Shown here in pieces: positions 1 through 9,519 of a DNA stretch of 64,000 nucleotides. Source of the DNA: Acidovorax sp. CF316. Lineage in GTDB: Bacteria; Pseudomonadota; Gammaproteobacteria; Burkholderiales; Burkholderiaceae_C. The stretch's first letter is position 1; every line of letters begins with the position of its first letter. The notes below the pieces were generated by a model. The model worked only from the letters and a program-made list of their open reading frames with translations, was not told the DNA's origin and searched no databases. Made by a program: the position numbers and the translations under genes. The stretch lies in contig NZ_AKJX01000119.1 of assembly GCF_000276605.1 (NCBI RefSeq), forward strand, positions 1-64,000, written 5' to 3'.

Positions 1-3000
1 CACCAGCTCGTGCGCGGCCACCGCCATCTCCTGGCCAGCTTCGATGTGGTCGGCGATGAGGAAGACGGTGTCGGTTTTGGTGTCGAAGAACCCCTGGGCC
101 AAACCTGTGTCCTGCGAGCCCATGTCCACCTCGCCGACCAGGGGCTCCCAGTGCGCCTGGATGTCGGCCGAGGTGGCCACCACCACGCGGCCACGGCCCT
201 CTGCGAGCAGGCCCATGCTGTTGGTGAGCTTGGCCACGGCAGCCTTTACGGACTGCACGGTGGCGGGCTTGGAAGGCAGGTTATTGGCCCGTGAAGCTTG
301 ATCTGGCGCGCTGCGGCTGAATTGCTGGCCCGATAGGGAGGCAAGGGAAGGCTGAGAGGGCGGGGATGGGCCTGCCGACGCCGAGTCGCGTGGCGGCGGC
401 TTCTGCAGCAACTGCCGCGCCTTGTGCACTTGGTCGAGCCCAACGAGCACGCCGCCCTTGCGCCGCAGCACGCGCTCCACGCCGCCTTGGCGCAGGCGCT
501 CCTGCAGCTGTACGGGGTCGCCCTTGACCATCAGCGTGCCGTCGCGCTGCGTGTGCATGCTCACGGCGCTTGGGGCGCTCGACCCAGGTTCGCCCTCGGC
601 GACCCGGCGCCCCCGGGTCAGCGAGAAGCCTGTGCCGCCCGTACGCACGCCCTGCTGGTGCAGCGTGCGTCCGGCATCGGGCAGCGCATCACGAAGGATG
701 CCCGCAGCCAGTGCATCGCGCACAGGCTTGGACCCTATGTCGCCCGCGTCGCCTACCGCGAAAACGCTGCCCGAGCCTGATTGGCGCATGAAGCGGCGCA
801 CGGTGGCCGCCAGGTAGGGATAGCTGCGCGTGAGGATGCTGGCTGGCGCTTCGGAGATCGCGCGCACCTTGCCATCTGCGCCGGTGCCGATGAGCGTGAT
901 CCAGCCTGGCCGCTGCATGGACTTGCCCACGATGGCGAAGTCGTCTGGCCCAGCCATCTTTTCGCCCAGTACCGCCATGGGCTTGCTGGCTTTGAGCAGC
1001 CTGTCCTCACCAAAGTCTTGGTAGCGCACCATGTCGGCAGGTTCTCTGCCTTGGTTCGCAGTGTCGATCACAGCGTACTTGTTGCTGTTGATGACAACGT
1101 GGGCCAGCAGGCCCGGCACATGCGCGCCGAGCATGCGTGTGAGTCCAACGTCCTCAGGACTGGGAGTGGGATTTCCCGATGGGTGGTTGTGCAGCAAATA
1201 GTAGGAGTCCGCCCCAGTCTGCTGCTTGATGTCGCGCATCTGGTTCACGTATTCCTGTTCGCTGACGCCAGCAGGAGCCATCGGCGTAGTTCCAGGCATG
1301 CGAGAACTTACGCCGGTGGCATGCACCACCACACCGTCCTTGACGAAGAAAACCCGGAATGTCTCGAACCGGGGATCGCGATACACCTGGGCCAGTTCGG
1401 CCAGGCGCTGCGGGCTGTTTACTTGCTCGCCAAGGAGGGCTTGGCTGCCGGCGCGTTCGATTCGCTCGGCGATTCCGAGTCCCACGAGAGTGGCGGTCCG
1501 ACGCGATAAGGATGCTCCTCCACTCCGCCGCAGAATCCCCTGGCTGGTCCCTTGGTCGTCGGCTGGCTGAATTCGTCCTGCGAATCCAGATCCCACGAGA
1601 GAGGCGGTTCCAGTCGGTACGGCATTACCAGTCCCCCGCACAGAGTCCAGGGAGGTAGCACGCGAGCGACCAGTCGTGGGTCCTCGTCCATCATCAGGTT
1701 GGGTGGGCTCTTGAACGCGTCCATCGTTATCACTGTAGCCGTTGCTATGGTTTTCTGCAACGAAGTCGCTTTGGCTTGTTGCGACCTCCCTCTGCGCCAC
1801 TGCAGACGTTGGGAGCGCAGCTCCGCTGCGATCTTGTGTGGACTGCGGGTTACTGAACAATTGCCGCGCCTTGCCCGCCTGATCGAGCCCGACGAGCACG
1901 CCGCCTTCGCGCCGCAGCACGTGGTCTACACCGCCGGCCCGCAAGCGCTCCTCCAACTGCACGGAATCGCCCTTGACCATGAGCGTGCCGTCGCGCTGCA
2001 TCTCCAGGCGCGCGGAGTCGATTGGCTGCGTCCATGGATTTTGCGGACTGCGGGTGCTGAATCGAGCCCGGCCATAGTTCTCGATATCGCCGCCTGCCGC
2101 CCCGGCGTGATCGATGGCGCGCATCACAAAGCGCTCGGCCTCGTTGTAGGTCATGGCCCTTATGGCCTGCGCCAGCTTGGCCATACCTGCCTTGTCGGCC
2201 ACGGTGGCCAACCATTGGGCCAGTGCACGGATGCGCGATGGCTTCCACCGTGTTCCCATGCTCACATCGACATTCAGCTCTTCGGATATCCGCGCCAGAC
2301 CCTCCTCGATCGCCATCGCCTCCAGCTGCCCTTGCAGTTCACTGCCCTTGTACCCAAGGCGCGCAAGTTGTTCGCGCTGCTGTGGCACGATGCCGGTGCG
2401 CTTCCATTCATTGGCATACTGCTGAACCCGCGTGTCCCTTGCCGCCAGATCCAGCATGGTTTGCACGTACTGCGCGCGTGGCACCAGGAAGCGCACACCC
2501 CGATGGAGCAGTTCATGGAAAACGACCAGCCGCACGTCCAGGTCCGAGCCCACACCCGACTGGAACACATAGATATCCCCACTCCCGAGGGTAATGCCCG
2601 ATGCCACTACTTGCGCAGGCACGACGAGTCCGATATCTCCGGGGCTGCCCACGGCCTTGACTGGTGGCGCACCAGCCAGCCCCGCAAGAGTCTTCTGGAT
2701 CACCTGGTCGATGCGTTCAAGCGAAAGCTCGGCCTTGGGGGGCGTTGAACGGTTGCTGTAGCGACTGGCAGGCGAAGATCCATCTTCGGCTTTGGATGTT
2801 GGCGCAGCGTAGTTACCGTCCTGCACCAGCGATGCGCTGCGGTTGAGCTGCTGGCTCGTCGTTGAGGGGCCTGCCGAGGCTTGGGCGTGTGGTGACTGCT
2901 GCAGTAACTGCCGCGCTTTGTCGACCTGATCGAGCCCGACGAGCACGCCACCTTCGCGCCGCAGCACGCTGTCCACCCCACCTTTGCGCAAGCGCTCTTC

Positions 3001-6000
3001 CAACTGCACGGAATCGCCCTTGACCATGAGCGTGCCGTCGCGCTGCATTTGCATGGGCCCCGGGATGTGCTTCTGCGCTTCTCGAAGTTGCGCGCGGTCC
3101 TTGGGCCTTGTGACTGTCCGTCCTCCATTGGCAAGAGACTGACCAAGGTCGGTCACGGCATCGCGCAGAATGCCAGCTTCGACAGCGCCCCGAACCGGAC
3201 TGTTGTTGATATCACCGGCCTCGCCCACGGCAAAGACTTCGACAGACCCCGACATCCGAACAAATCGACGCACCGTGGCCGCCAAGTAGGTGGGGCTGCG
3301 CGAAAGAATGCTCGAAGGTGCTTCGGCAACGGCCCGCACATGGCCATCAGAGCCTACTCCAACCAGGGTCATCCAGCCGGGCCCTTGCATGGACTTGCCC
3401 ACTATCGCCAGAACGTCGGGCGATGGGATGGTCTGGCCCAGCGCAGCCAGGGGTTTACTGGCTTGCAGTAGGCGGTCTGTCCCAAAATGCTTCAGACGCA
3501 CCATGGCTGCGGGCGCCGCCCGGCGCGCTGCATCCTCGGGCGTGATCACCGCATACTTGTTGGTGTTGATGACCACATGCGCGAGCATCCCGGGCACCAG
3601 CCGGGCAAGGTGCTCTGTCAGCTCAATATCTTCCGGGCTCGGCTGTGGATCGCCGGATGGATGGTTGTGCAGGATGTAGTAGCCCTGCGCTCCCGTGCGG
3701 CGCATGCCTTCGCGAAATTGTGCGAGGTACTGCGCTTCGGTCATGCCCGAAGGCACCATCGGTGTCCGATCAGGCAGGCGTGAACTCACGCCCGTGGCAT
3801 GCACCACCTCGCCATCCCTGACGAAGAAAACCCGAAACGTTTCGTACCGGGGATCCCGGTATACCTGCGCAAGCTCTGCCAGGTGCTCTGGTGAATCTAC
3901 CCGTTCACCGACGAGGGCCTGGCTGCCGGCAAGCGTGATGCGCTCGGCGATTCCAAGTCCCACAAGAGTGGCCCGGGGTGCCGCGCGATCTCCTTGGCCC
4001 GGCCCTCCACGGTGCAATCCGCCAGCAGGTGCTCCTGCGAAGTAAGTGGTGCCTGCAGAGTATCCATCGTCGGGTTGGGTGGGCTCGTGGAGGGAAAAGC
4101 TGGCACTGCCCTGCCTTGAAGCATCTGCGGCAATTCGTTCGGGGGAAAGGCTGCCTCGCCTACCGCGTCCGACTCCCAGATCAACGGTCCGCCCGGATCG
4201 TAATAATCCACGCGCGTCTCCGACTCGTGGACCGATGGGAGCGTCAGTCTCTGGTGATGTGACACCTTTGCCGTGCCGGTCAACGGAAAGGTCGGAGCGG
4301 TTGGGGCGGTCGTCATCGATGAAAGTGTAGCGGGTATGCCCTTGGCGACCTCTGGTATCACTCGCATATCGTTGTCCCCGGGACATGTCATCCATAGGCG
4401 CGGCGGTCTGGTCGTTGTTGCCAGACCTCTGTGTCTGACCTGCCGTCCTGTCTGGCGGTGCCATGGTGCGCGGTGGTTCAAGCAAAACCCGCTGTGCCAG
4501 TGCCGCCTGGTCCACGGGCACGATGGTTGCGCCCATGAACGGCTCGGCGCCGCGCACGCCGCCTGCGTGCAGGTGCGCCAGGATGGTGGCTTGGTCGCCG
4601 CCGACCACGAGCATGCCGGAGTCCAGGGCCTGGATTTGTGCATTGATGGGGGCTGGGACTTGGACCTGTGCCGCTGCGGTGTGGCGGGCGGTGCCGTGCT
4701 GGGTGGTTGTGGGCGCTGGGTCTGCGGCGCCGGTGTCGGCTTCGGCATCCGCGGCGGCAGGTGTTGGTGCCGGTGCTGGAATGCCGGATGCCTGGGGGCT
4801 TGTGTCCGCCTGGTCAGCATCGTGGTTGACCTGCACTTGCGGCGATGCGTCGGCGCTCTGCTGCGTGCTGCTGTGGTTGCCGTCTGTCGATGCCTGCATG
4901 GGCGCCGGGGGAGTGGCCGGTGGTGCTGCAGGGGCCGGTGCGGTCGCTGTGCTGGTGGCAGACTCCTGCGCTGGCAGGGCCTCGGCCTGGCGCAGTATTT
5001 CGGCCTCGGCCTGGGCCTTCCTTGTGGCGGTGGCGACATCCGACCAGGTGGCGTTGCCGGGCACGGGGACACCGTCGTAACCTGTTGCCGGCGCCGTGGA
5101 GGCTGGTGAAGGCGCTGGAGCAGGGGCCGGGGCGGTGGTGCTGCCGGTGCCGCTCTCGTAGGTCGCCTCTTGGGTATGGGGTGGGTTCGGCGTGGTGGAC
5201 TGGTCCTGTGCCCGCGGTGCGGATGGTGCGGGTGGTGCCGCAGCGGCCATACCCCCCAGCACACGCCTCCCCCCGTTCATCATCCCGCCCTGCATCACGG
5301 TCTGGGTGATGGTGTCGCCCACCTGCCTGAAGTAGTCCTCGAAGGTGGCGTTCGGGTTCAGCGCCATGCCTGCGGGGGCCCATTTGTCCACGGCGAACTG
5401 GCCGGTGGTGGTGAGCACTTCGCCGGGGATTTCCTTTTTGACCTGGTTGGCCAGGAAGCCCGCCACCGCATCCGATGGCATGCCCTGCGTGGCCTTGCGG
5501 ATGGCATCCAGGTTGCCCTTGAGGCCGAACTTCTCTCCGATCACCTCGAAGGCGGCGAACGCGCCTGCGCGCCCTGCGGCCTGCTGCGGGTCGAGCCCGC
5601 GCGACTTGCCGTCGCTGTACTCCTGGCCGAACGACTGCGCGGCGATGCTGCCCATGGCAAGCAACTGGGAGGGGACGAAGCTGCCCGTCACCAGCATGGG
5701 CAGTTGCTGCGTGATGGAGGCGATGGCCCCTTCGGCATTGCGCTGCAGGTGCGTGCCGCGCTCGCCGATGGCCTGCTCCATGCCGCGCCATGAAGTGGCG
5801 CGGTCTGCGGTGCGCTGTTTCGTTGCATCGTCTGCGCCGCTCAGGTCTTCGATGAACTGGCTGATGCCCACCACCCCCTTGCCCAGGCCCAGCCCGCCCT
5901 TGGCAACGCCGCGCCCCACCACGTTGTTGAGCAGGTTGGCCGGGCGGTCTGGGTCGAAGAGGTCCTTGGTAGCGAAGTCGTAGGTGGAGGGCTGCACCGT

Positions 6001-7116
6001 GCCGCCCAGGGCTTTTACCTCCTGCCCTGGCGCGACGCCCGCAGCGGCGCCTTCGTAGGCTGCGCGGCGGGCGAAGTCGGGGTGTTCGCCCTTGGCGATC
6101 AGCGTTTTGGTGCGGCCTTCTGCGCGGGTATCGAACAGGGCCGCCGTCGGCGACGCGGCGAAAATGCCCTTGTCCGCCTGTGCGAACTGAGCGGCGCGCT
6201 CGCGCGCAAGCTGGCCCTGCCATCCTGGCAAGGATTGAAGTCGCTGGCGGTCCTGCGGGCTGGCCGCATCCCAGGCGTTGTTGGCGGCCTTGCGTGTTTC
6301 GGGCCGCAGCGGCAAATCGCGGGAGGGCAGGTCTGTCGCAGGCACTGCCTCGCGCTCCAGCACACTGCCCACGCTGGCGGGCGGGGCCTTGCCGGTGGTT
6401 GGTTCGGGCTGGTTGGCCACCCAGCGTGCGGCCGCGCCGGTGCCCGGCAGCATCTGGGCCAGGGTCTTCGCGCCCGATGCCAGCTGGCTTTTCACCTCCT
6501 CCACGAAAGGCCTTGGCGCTGCCGGGGCCTGGCTGTACATCAGGCTGCGCGGGTCGTTGGCGGCGTTCAGCCTGCCGTCTGCCGGGGCAGCGGGCAGGTC
6601 TTGCCTGGCTGACTGCGATGGCGGTGGCCCTGGCACGGGCGCAGTGGCCTGGGGCCTTGCGGGCCGGGGCCTGGGCGCAACTGCGGTGGGCCGTCCCGAG
6701 GGGGCTGGCGCTGGTACAGGTGCTGGGGCGGGCATCCGTGCATCGGCCCGCGGTGGGGGTGAGAGGGGTGCAGCGGCCGGTGCCGCCAAGGCATTGCCGC
6801 CGTGGCCTTCTTCTTCCTGGCGGTAGGAAGCCAGGGCCTGGGCATAGTCGCCGCCAAACGCCTCCAGGCGCGAGCGCAGCGAGGCTGCGGTGTCGAAGAT
6901 GGAGTCGACTGAACTGCCAGGGCCCAGCGCGCGCAGCACATCGGCATCCACCCCGTACTCGCGCGCGGCGGCGTCCAGGGCCGCGTCAATAGGTACTGGG
7001 CCGGGCGGCACGGGGGCGGGCGGGTCCGCAAACCCCACGGACAGCGGTGTGGTGTCGTCATCGGGGGCGTAAGCCCCCCAGGCCTCATCTTGCGAGGCCA
7101 GTTGGTACAGGTTCAT
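1..7116 (-). CDS. Giant phage-type large polyvalent protein, C-terminus off window
   Basis: Reading leftward from an ATG at 7116 (MNLYQLASQDE) the frame stays open to base 1, at least 2372 residues. Residues 39-105 resemble a soluble lytic transglycosylase core (AAREYGVDADVLRALG, RLEAFGGDYAQALASY) without a clear catalytic Glu. A Pro/Ala-rich linker follows. Residues 440-580 match the helical membrane-like segment of phage polyvalent proteins (QSFGQEYSDG, EVIGEKFGL). Then come repeat R1 (833), JAB-A (about 1049-1190, HNHPSGD at 1150-1156), R2 (1361), a metallopeptidase with HELLH at 1534-1538 and EEGLA at 1604, R3 (1710), JAB-B (HNHPSGN at 1976) and R4 (2193). Last is GFFDTKTDTVFLIADHI and HELV at 2369-2372, cut by the edge. 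RadC-like JAB and HExxH domains are known parts of phage and ICE polyvalent proteins that may be ejected with DNA. The exact function here is inference. It is homologous to the gene at 42558. Confidence 0.85.
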   Translation of the reverse strand, partial: MNLYQLASQDEAWGAYAPDDDTTPLSVGFADPPAPVPPGPVPIDAALDAAAREYGVDADVLRALGPGSSVDSIFDTAASLRSRLEAFGGDYAQALASYRQEEEGHGGNALAAPAAAPLSPPPRADARMPAPAPVPAPAPSGRPTAVAPRPRPARPQATAPVPGPPPSQSARQDLPAAPADGRLNAANDPRSLMYSQAPAAPRPFVEEVKSQLASGAKTLAQMLPGTGAAARWVANQPEPTTGKAPPASVGSVLEREAVPATDLPSRDLPLRPETRKAANNAWDAASPQDRQRLQSLPGWQGQLARERAAQFAQADKGIFAASPTAALFDTRAEGRTKTLIAKGEHPDFARRAAYEGAAAGVAPGQEVKALGGTVQPSTYDFATKDLFDPDRPANLLNNVVGRGVAKGGLGLGKGVVGISQFIEDLSGADDATKQRTADRATSWRGMEQAIGERGTHLQRNAEGAIASITQQLPMLVTGSFVPSQLLAMGSIAAQSFGQEYSDGKSRGLDPQQAAGRAGAFAAFEVIGEKFGLKGNLDAIRKATQGMPSDAVAGFLANQVKKEIPGEVLTTTGQFAVDKWAPAGMALNPNATFEDYFRQVGDTITQTVMQGGMMNGGRRVLGGMAAAAPPAPSAPRAQDQSTTPNPPHTQEATYESGTGSTTAPAPAPAPSPASTAPATGYDGVPVPGNATWSDVATATRKAQAEAEILRQAEALPAQESATSTATAPAPAAPPATPPAPMQASTDGNHSSTQQSADASPQVQVNHDADQADTSPQASGIPAPAPTPAAADAEADTGAADPAPTTTQHGTARHTAAAQVQVPAPINAQIQALDSGMLVVGGDQATILAHLHAGGVRGAEPFMGATIVPVDQAALAQRVLLEPPRTMAPPDRTAGQTQRSGNNDQTAAPMDDMSRGQRYASDTRGRQGHTRYTFIDDDRPNRSDLSVDRHGKGVTSPETDAPIGPRVGDARGLLRSGRTVDLGVGRGRRGSLSPERIAADASRQGSASFSLHEPTQPDDGYSAGTTYFAGAPAGGLHRGGPGQGDRAAPRATLVGLGIAERITLAGSQALVGERVDSPEHLAELAQVYRDPRYETFRVFFVRDGEVVHATGVSSRLPDRTPMVPSGMTEAQYLAQFREGMRRTGAQGYYILHNHPSGDPQPSPEDIELTEHLARLVPGMLAHVVINTNKYAVITPEDAARRAAPAAMVRLKHFGTDRLLQASKPLAALGQTIPSPDVLAIVGKSMQGPGWMTLVGVGSDGHVRAVAEAPSSILSRSPTYLAATVRRFVRMSGSVEVFAVGEAGDINNSPVRGAVEAGILRDAVTDLGQSLANGGRTVTRPKDRAQLREAQKHIPGPMQMQRDGTLMVKGDSVQLEERLRKGGVDSVLRREGGVLVGLDQVDKARQLLQQSPHAQASAGPSTTSQQLNRSASLVQDGNYAAPTSKAEDGSSPASRYSNRSTPPKAELSLERIDQVIQKTLAGLAGAPPVKAVGSPGDIGLVVPAQVVASGITLGSGDIYVFQSGVGSDLDVRLVVFHELLHRGVRFLVPRAQYVQTMLDLAARDTRVQQYANEWKRTGIVPQQREQLARLGYKGSELQGQLEAMAIEEGLARISEELNVDVSMGTRWKPSRIRALAQWLATVADKAGMAKLAQAIRAMTYNEAERFVMRAIDHAGAAGGDIENYGRARFSTRSPQNPWTQPIDSARLEMQRDGTLMVKGDSVQLEERLRAGGVDHVLRREGGVLVGLDQAGKARQLFSNPQSTQDRSGAALPTSAVAQREVATSQSDFVAENHSNGYSDNDGRVQEPTQPDDGRGPTTGRSRATSLDSVRGTGNAVPTGTASLVGSGFAGRIQPADDQGTSQGILRRSGGASLSRRTATLVGLGIAERIERAGSQALLGEQVNSPQRLAELAQVYRDPRFETFRVFFVKDGVVVHATGVSSRMPGTTPMAPAGVSEQEYVNQMRDIKQQTGADSYYLLHNHPSGNPTPSPEDVGLTRMLGAHVPGLLAHVVINSNKYAVIDTANQGREPADMVRYQDFGEDRLLKASKPMAVLGEKMAGPDDFAIVGKSMQRPGWITLIGTGADGKVRAISEAPASILTRSYPYLAATVRRFMRQSGSGSVFAVGDAGDIGSKPVRDALAAGILRDALPDAGRTLHQQGVRTGGTGFSLTRGRRVAEGEPGSSAPSAVSMHTQRDGTLMVKGDPVQLQERLRQGGVERVLRRKGGVLVGLDQVHKARQLLQKPPPRDSASAGPSPPSQPSLASLSGQQFSRSAPDQASRANNLPSKPATVQSVKAAVAKLTNSMGLLAEGRGRVVVATSADIQAHWEPLVGEVDMGSQDTGLAQGFFDTKTDTVFLIADHIEAGQEMAVAAHELV
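397..540 (-). repeat. Repeat R4 of the giant protein
   Basis: Starts GTLMVKGDPVQLQERLRQGG and ends GGVLVGLDQVHKARQLLQ (residues 2193-2240). It separates the second JAB domain from the second metallopeptidase-like segment at the window edge, repeating the order JAB, repeat, metallopeptidase seen further upstream. Confidence 0.9.
1846..1989 (-). repeat. Repeat R3 of the giant protein
   Basis: Starts GTLMVKGDSVQLEERLRAGG and ends GGVLVGLDQAGKARQLFS (residues 1710-1757). It lies between the metallopeptidase and the second JAB domain. The near-identity to R2 at the DNA level suggests recent internal duplication or gene conversion. Confidence 0.9.
2893..3036 (-). repeat. Repeat R2 of the giant protein
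   Basis: Starts GTLMVKGDSVQLEERLRKGG and ends GGVLVGLDQVDKARQLLQ (residues 1361-1408). It lies between the first JAB domain and the HELLH metallopeptidase. It is nearly identical to R3 and R4, with equivalent Asp codons at 2929, 1882 and 433. Confidence 0.9.
4477..4620 (-). repeat. Repeat R1 (48-residue module) of the giant protein
   Basis: This is the most divergent of four copies: GMLVVGGDQATILAHLHAGG then a GATIVPVDQAALAQRVL tail, at residues 833-880. It shares the pattern G-x-L-x-V-x-G-D ... L-x-x-G-G-V ... hydrophobic-V-x-V/L-D-Q with R2-R4. It sits just ahead of the first JAB domain. Confidence 0.75.
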
Positions 7117-7188
7117 GGAAAGGGCTCCGCGCGGAGGTGGGTGGTACGAGACCACTCTCGCGCGCGGATCACCCGCTGGGGAGTGCCG

Positions 7189-7198
7189 GCATATATGC
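7189..7198 (-). promoter_or_regulatory. GCATATATGC palindrome upstream of the giant polyvalent gene
   Basis: A perfect 10-bp AT-cored palindrome in a GC-rich context, with 72 nt between it and the ATG at 7116. The same decamer lies 73 nt before the ATG of the related gene at 42558 and upstream of the scaffold gene at 46112. The promoter or operator role is inferred only from this recurrence. Confidence 0.5.
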
Positions 7199-7225
7199 AG
7201 CGGGCACCCCCGCGCCCGCTGCTAT

Positions 7226-8137
7226 CTACCCGGCCTTGATGTGCTCGGTGAGGAACTGCACGAAGGCCTTGCCTGCGGCGGGCAGGGCGCGGCCGGCCAG
7301 GGTCTGCACCTCCAGGTAGCGCTCGTTCATCTCGCGGTCGCGCAGGGCAATGGCCACCAGGTCCAGCGACGGCAGGCGGGTGCGCACCGAGAGTTCGCCG
7401 TAGAAGGCGATGGCCTCGGGGGCGGTGGCGGCGTAGCTCACCAGCGAGTCGGCGTGGTTGCTGGTGATGGCGGCGTTGTACTGCAGGCCCTGGCGGCTGC
7501 AGCTGGTGTCCAGCAGCTGGCGGATGGAGCTGACCGGCGTGGGCAGGGCCAGCGGGTAGGCCACCACCTGGCTGAGCGAGAGCTGGCGCTGCGCGGCCAG
7601 CGGGTGGCGGCGCGACATGACGGCCAGCACCGGGCAGGGGTGGCGCAGCTCCAGGCGGATGCCGGGCTCGGGCAGGCCGCTCAGGGTGATGCCGATGTCG
7701 GCCTCGCCGTCGCGGATGCGGCCCGGCACCTCGCCCTGGGCGCACATCTCCAGGTGGAAGCGAATGCCCTCATAGGTTTCGCCGAAGCGCGCGATGAGCG
7801 AGGGCAGCAGGTCGTAGGCAAAGCCGGCCGCGCTGGCCACGCGCACAAAGCCCTTGCGCAGGCCGCGCAGGGCCGATATGTCGCCGAGCACGCGCTCGTT
7901 GTCCTGCTGGGCACGCTTGGCGTGCGCGGCCAGCAATTCACCGGCTGCATTGGGCACCATGCCGCGTGCCTGGCGCTCGAAGAGCAGGGTGTCCATCTCG
8001 CGCTCGAGCCGCGCCACCTGCCGGCTCACGGCCGAGGGCGCCACGTTCAGGCGCAGCGCGGCGTCCTTCACCGAGCCGGCGCGCACCACCTCCAGGAAGT
8101 AGCGGACGGCGGTCTCCTGCAGTATGTGGCTGGACAT
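7226..8137 (-). CDS. LysR-type transcriptional regulator
   Basis: An N-terminal winged helix-turn-helix (AVRYFLEVVRAGSVKDAALR, then APSAVSRQVARLE) is followed by a LysR substrate-binding domain, about 303 residues. The start at 8137 (MSSHILQ) is preferred over the in-frame ATG at 8158 because AGGAG lies 6-7 nt before it. The gene diverges from the Bug-type binding protein at 8427, the usual layout in which the LysR protein controls its neighbour. The effector is unknown, but the neighbouring amidase suggests a carboxylate or amide. Confidence 0.88.
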   Translation of the reverse strand: MSSHILQETAVRYFLEVVRAGSVKDAALRLNVAPSAVSRQVARLEREMDTLLFERQARGMVPNAAGELLAAHAKRAQQDNERVLGDISALRGLRKGFVRVASAAGFAYDLLPSLIARFGETYEGIRFHLEMCAQGEVPGRIRDGEADIGITLSGLPEPGIRLELRHPCPVLAVMSRRHPLAAQRQLSLSQVVAYPLALPTPVSSIRQLLDTSCSRQGLQYNAAITSNHADSLVSYAATAPEAIAFYGELSVRTRLPSLDLVAIALRDREMNERYLEVQTLAGRALPAAGKAFVQFLTEHIKAG

Positions 8138-8223
8138 GGGGATGCTCCTATCGTTCATGTTTCCAAGCGCTTGCTCCCAGACGGCCCGTGAAACTCGCGC
8201 GGCCAGGGCCAGTGCCCCCGTGC

Positions 8224-8287
8224 AAGGGCCGCCCCGCCGCACTGGGGGCGTCCCCCTGAGGGGGAAGGCGCGCAGCGACTCAGGGGG
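8224..8287. repeat. GC-rich imperfect inverted-repeat element in the LysR/Bug intergenic region
   Basis: The stretch contains GCCCCGCCGCACTGGGGGCG, a CCCCCTGAGGGGG palindrome and a further CTCAGGGGG arm, so it can fold in several ways. It resembles the dispersed intergenic repeats I associate with Comamonadaceae genomes. Only one copy lies in this window, so that identity is from memory and not shown here. It sits between the divergent genes and could affect either leader. Confidence 0.45.
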
Positions 8288-8426
8288 CATCAAGCCCAAT
8301 TGCGATTTCGGCAATCGACAATTCTAAACATTGCGCTTGTGGCACTGGGGGATGGCTTCTACCATGGCTGCGTGGCGTTTGCGTGACGCCTGACCCATGA
8401 CCACCCTTGCTCCAGGAATGCTGTCC

Positions 8427-9467
8427 ATGAAATCACCGATGTCGTTTGCGCCCCCCGCCGCCGCAGCCCGTGCCCACCGCCTGCATGCGGCCCTGTTCGC
8501 CGGCCTGGCCACGGTGGCCGCGCTGGGGGCCCTGTTCAGCGTGCCAGCGCATGCGGCGGACGCAGCCGCCTTCCCCAGCAAGCCGCTGACGCTGGTGATC
8601 CCGTTCCCGCCCGGCGGTGCCACCGATGTGCTGGGCCGCGTGATCGCGCTGCGCATGGGCAAGGAGCTGGGCCAGCCCATCGTGATCGAGAACCGTGCGG
8701 GCGCGGGCACCATCATCGGCGCGGGCTACGTGAGCAAGGCCCCGGCGGACGGGTACACGCTGCTGCTTAGCTCGGGCACCACCTTCACGGTGAACCCGGC
8801 CATCCGCAGCAACCTGCCGTACGACCCGGTGCAGGGGTTCGACCCCATCGGCATATCGGGCCGCACGGGGCTGATCCTGCTGGCCAACCAGCAGGTGCCG
8901 GTGCAAAGCGTCAAGCAGTTCGTGGACTATGTGAAGGCGGCGCCGGGCGCGTATTCGTATGGCTCGTTCGGCAGCGGCACCACGTCGCACTTTGCGGGCG
9001 AAACCATTTTGCAGGCCACGGGCCTGAAGATTACGCACGTGCCCTACAAGGGCAGCGCCCCGGCCATGACGGACCTGATGGGCGGGCAGGTGCCCTTCAC
9101 CGTGGACACGGTGGCCGCGGCCATTCCGCAGCTCAAGACGGGCAAGATCAAGGCCATTGCCATCACCACGGCCAAGCGCTCGCCGCTGCTGCCCAACGTG
9201 CCCACGCTGGCCGAGTCCGGCTACCCAGGCATCGACCTGGACACCTGGCTGGTGATGGCCGCGCCCAAGGGCCTGCCGCCTGCCGTGCGCAGCAAGCTCG
9301 AAAAAGCCCTGGCCGCCACCGTGGCCGACCCCGAGACCAAGGCCAAGCTGACTGCGCAGGGCATGGAGCCGGCGTTCAGCAGCGGTGCGGCGGCGGCCGA
9401 GCTGATTCAGCGCGAGCTGCCTGCGATGCGTGCCGTCGCAGCCCGTTCGAACATTACTGCTGATTGA
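8427..9467 (+). CDS. Bug-family (TctC-like) periplasmic solute-binding protein
   Basis: The ATG at 8427 (MKSPMSFAPP) has AGGA 9 nt upstream. The product is 346 residues. A signal peptide ends near VPAHAADAAAFPSKPLTLV, and the mature start FPSKPLTLVIPFPPGGATD is the Bug signature. Further family motifs are GYVSKAPADGYTLLL, YSYGSFGSGTTSHFAGE, THVPYKGSAPAMTDLMGGQV and PNVPTLAESGYPG. Bug proteins bind carboxylates or amides in the periplasm, often without a linked transporter, and no TctA/TctB genes lie nearby. The amidase 52 bp downstream probably shares the transcript, suggesting an amide or its acid as ligand. Confidence 0.92.
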   Translation: MKSPMSFAPPAAAARAHRLHAALFAGLATVAALGALFSVPAHAADAAAFPSKPLTLVIPFPPGGATDVLGRVIALRMGKELGQPIVIENRAGAGTIIGAGYVSKAPADGYTLLLSSGTTFTVNPAIRSNLPYDPVQGFDPIGISGRTGLILLANQQVPVQSVKQFVDYVKAAPGAYSYGSFGSGTTSHFAGETILQATGLKITHVPYKGSAPAMTDLMGGQVPFTVDTVAAAIPQLKTGKIKAIAITTAKRSPLLPNVPTLAESGYPGIDLDTWLVMAAPKGLPPAVRSKLEKALAATVADPETKAKLTAQGMEPAFSSGAAAAELIQRELPAMRAVAARSNITAD

Positions 9468-9519
9468 CCCAGTGCTGTGCGCGCAGCGCATGGCGCCCTG
9501 AACAACACACCGAGACAAC

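Noticed and set aside
1552-2748. A 398-codon plus-strand open frame inside the giant minus-strand gene
   Set aside because: It is codon-aligned antisense to the metallopeptidase and repeats of the polyvalent protein, which has clear motifs in the minus frame.
3897-5264. A 455-codon minus-strand frame overlapping the giant gene in another phase
   Set aside because: The translation is Pro/Arg/His-rich with no recognisable domain, while the main frame gives repeat R1 and the JAB domain over the same bases.
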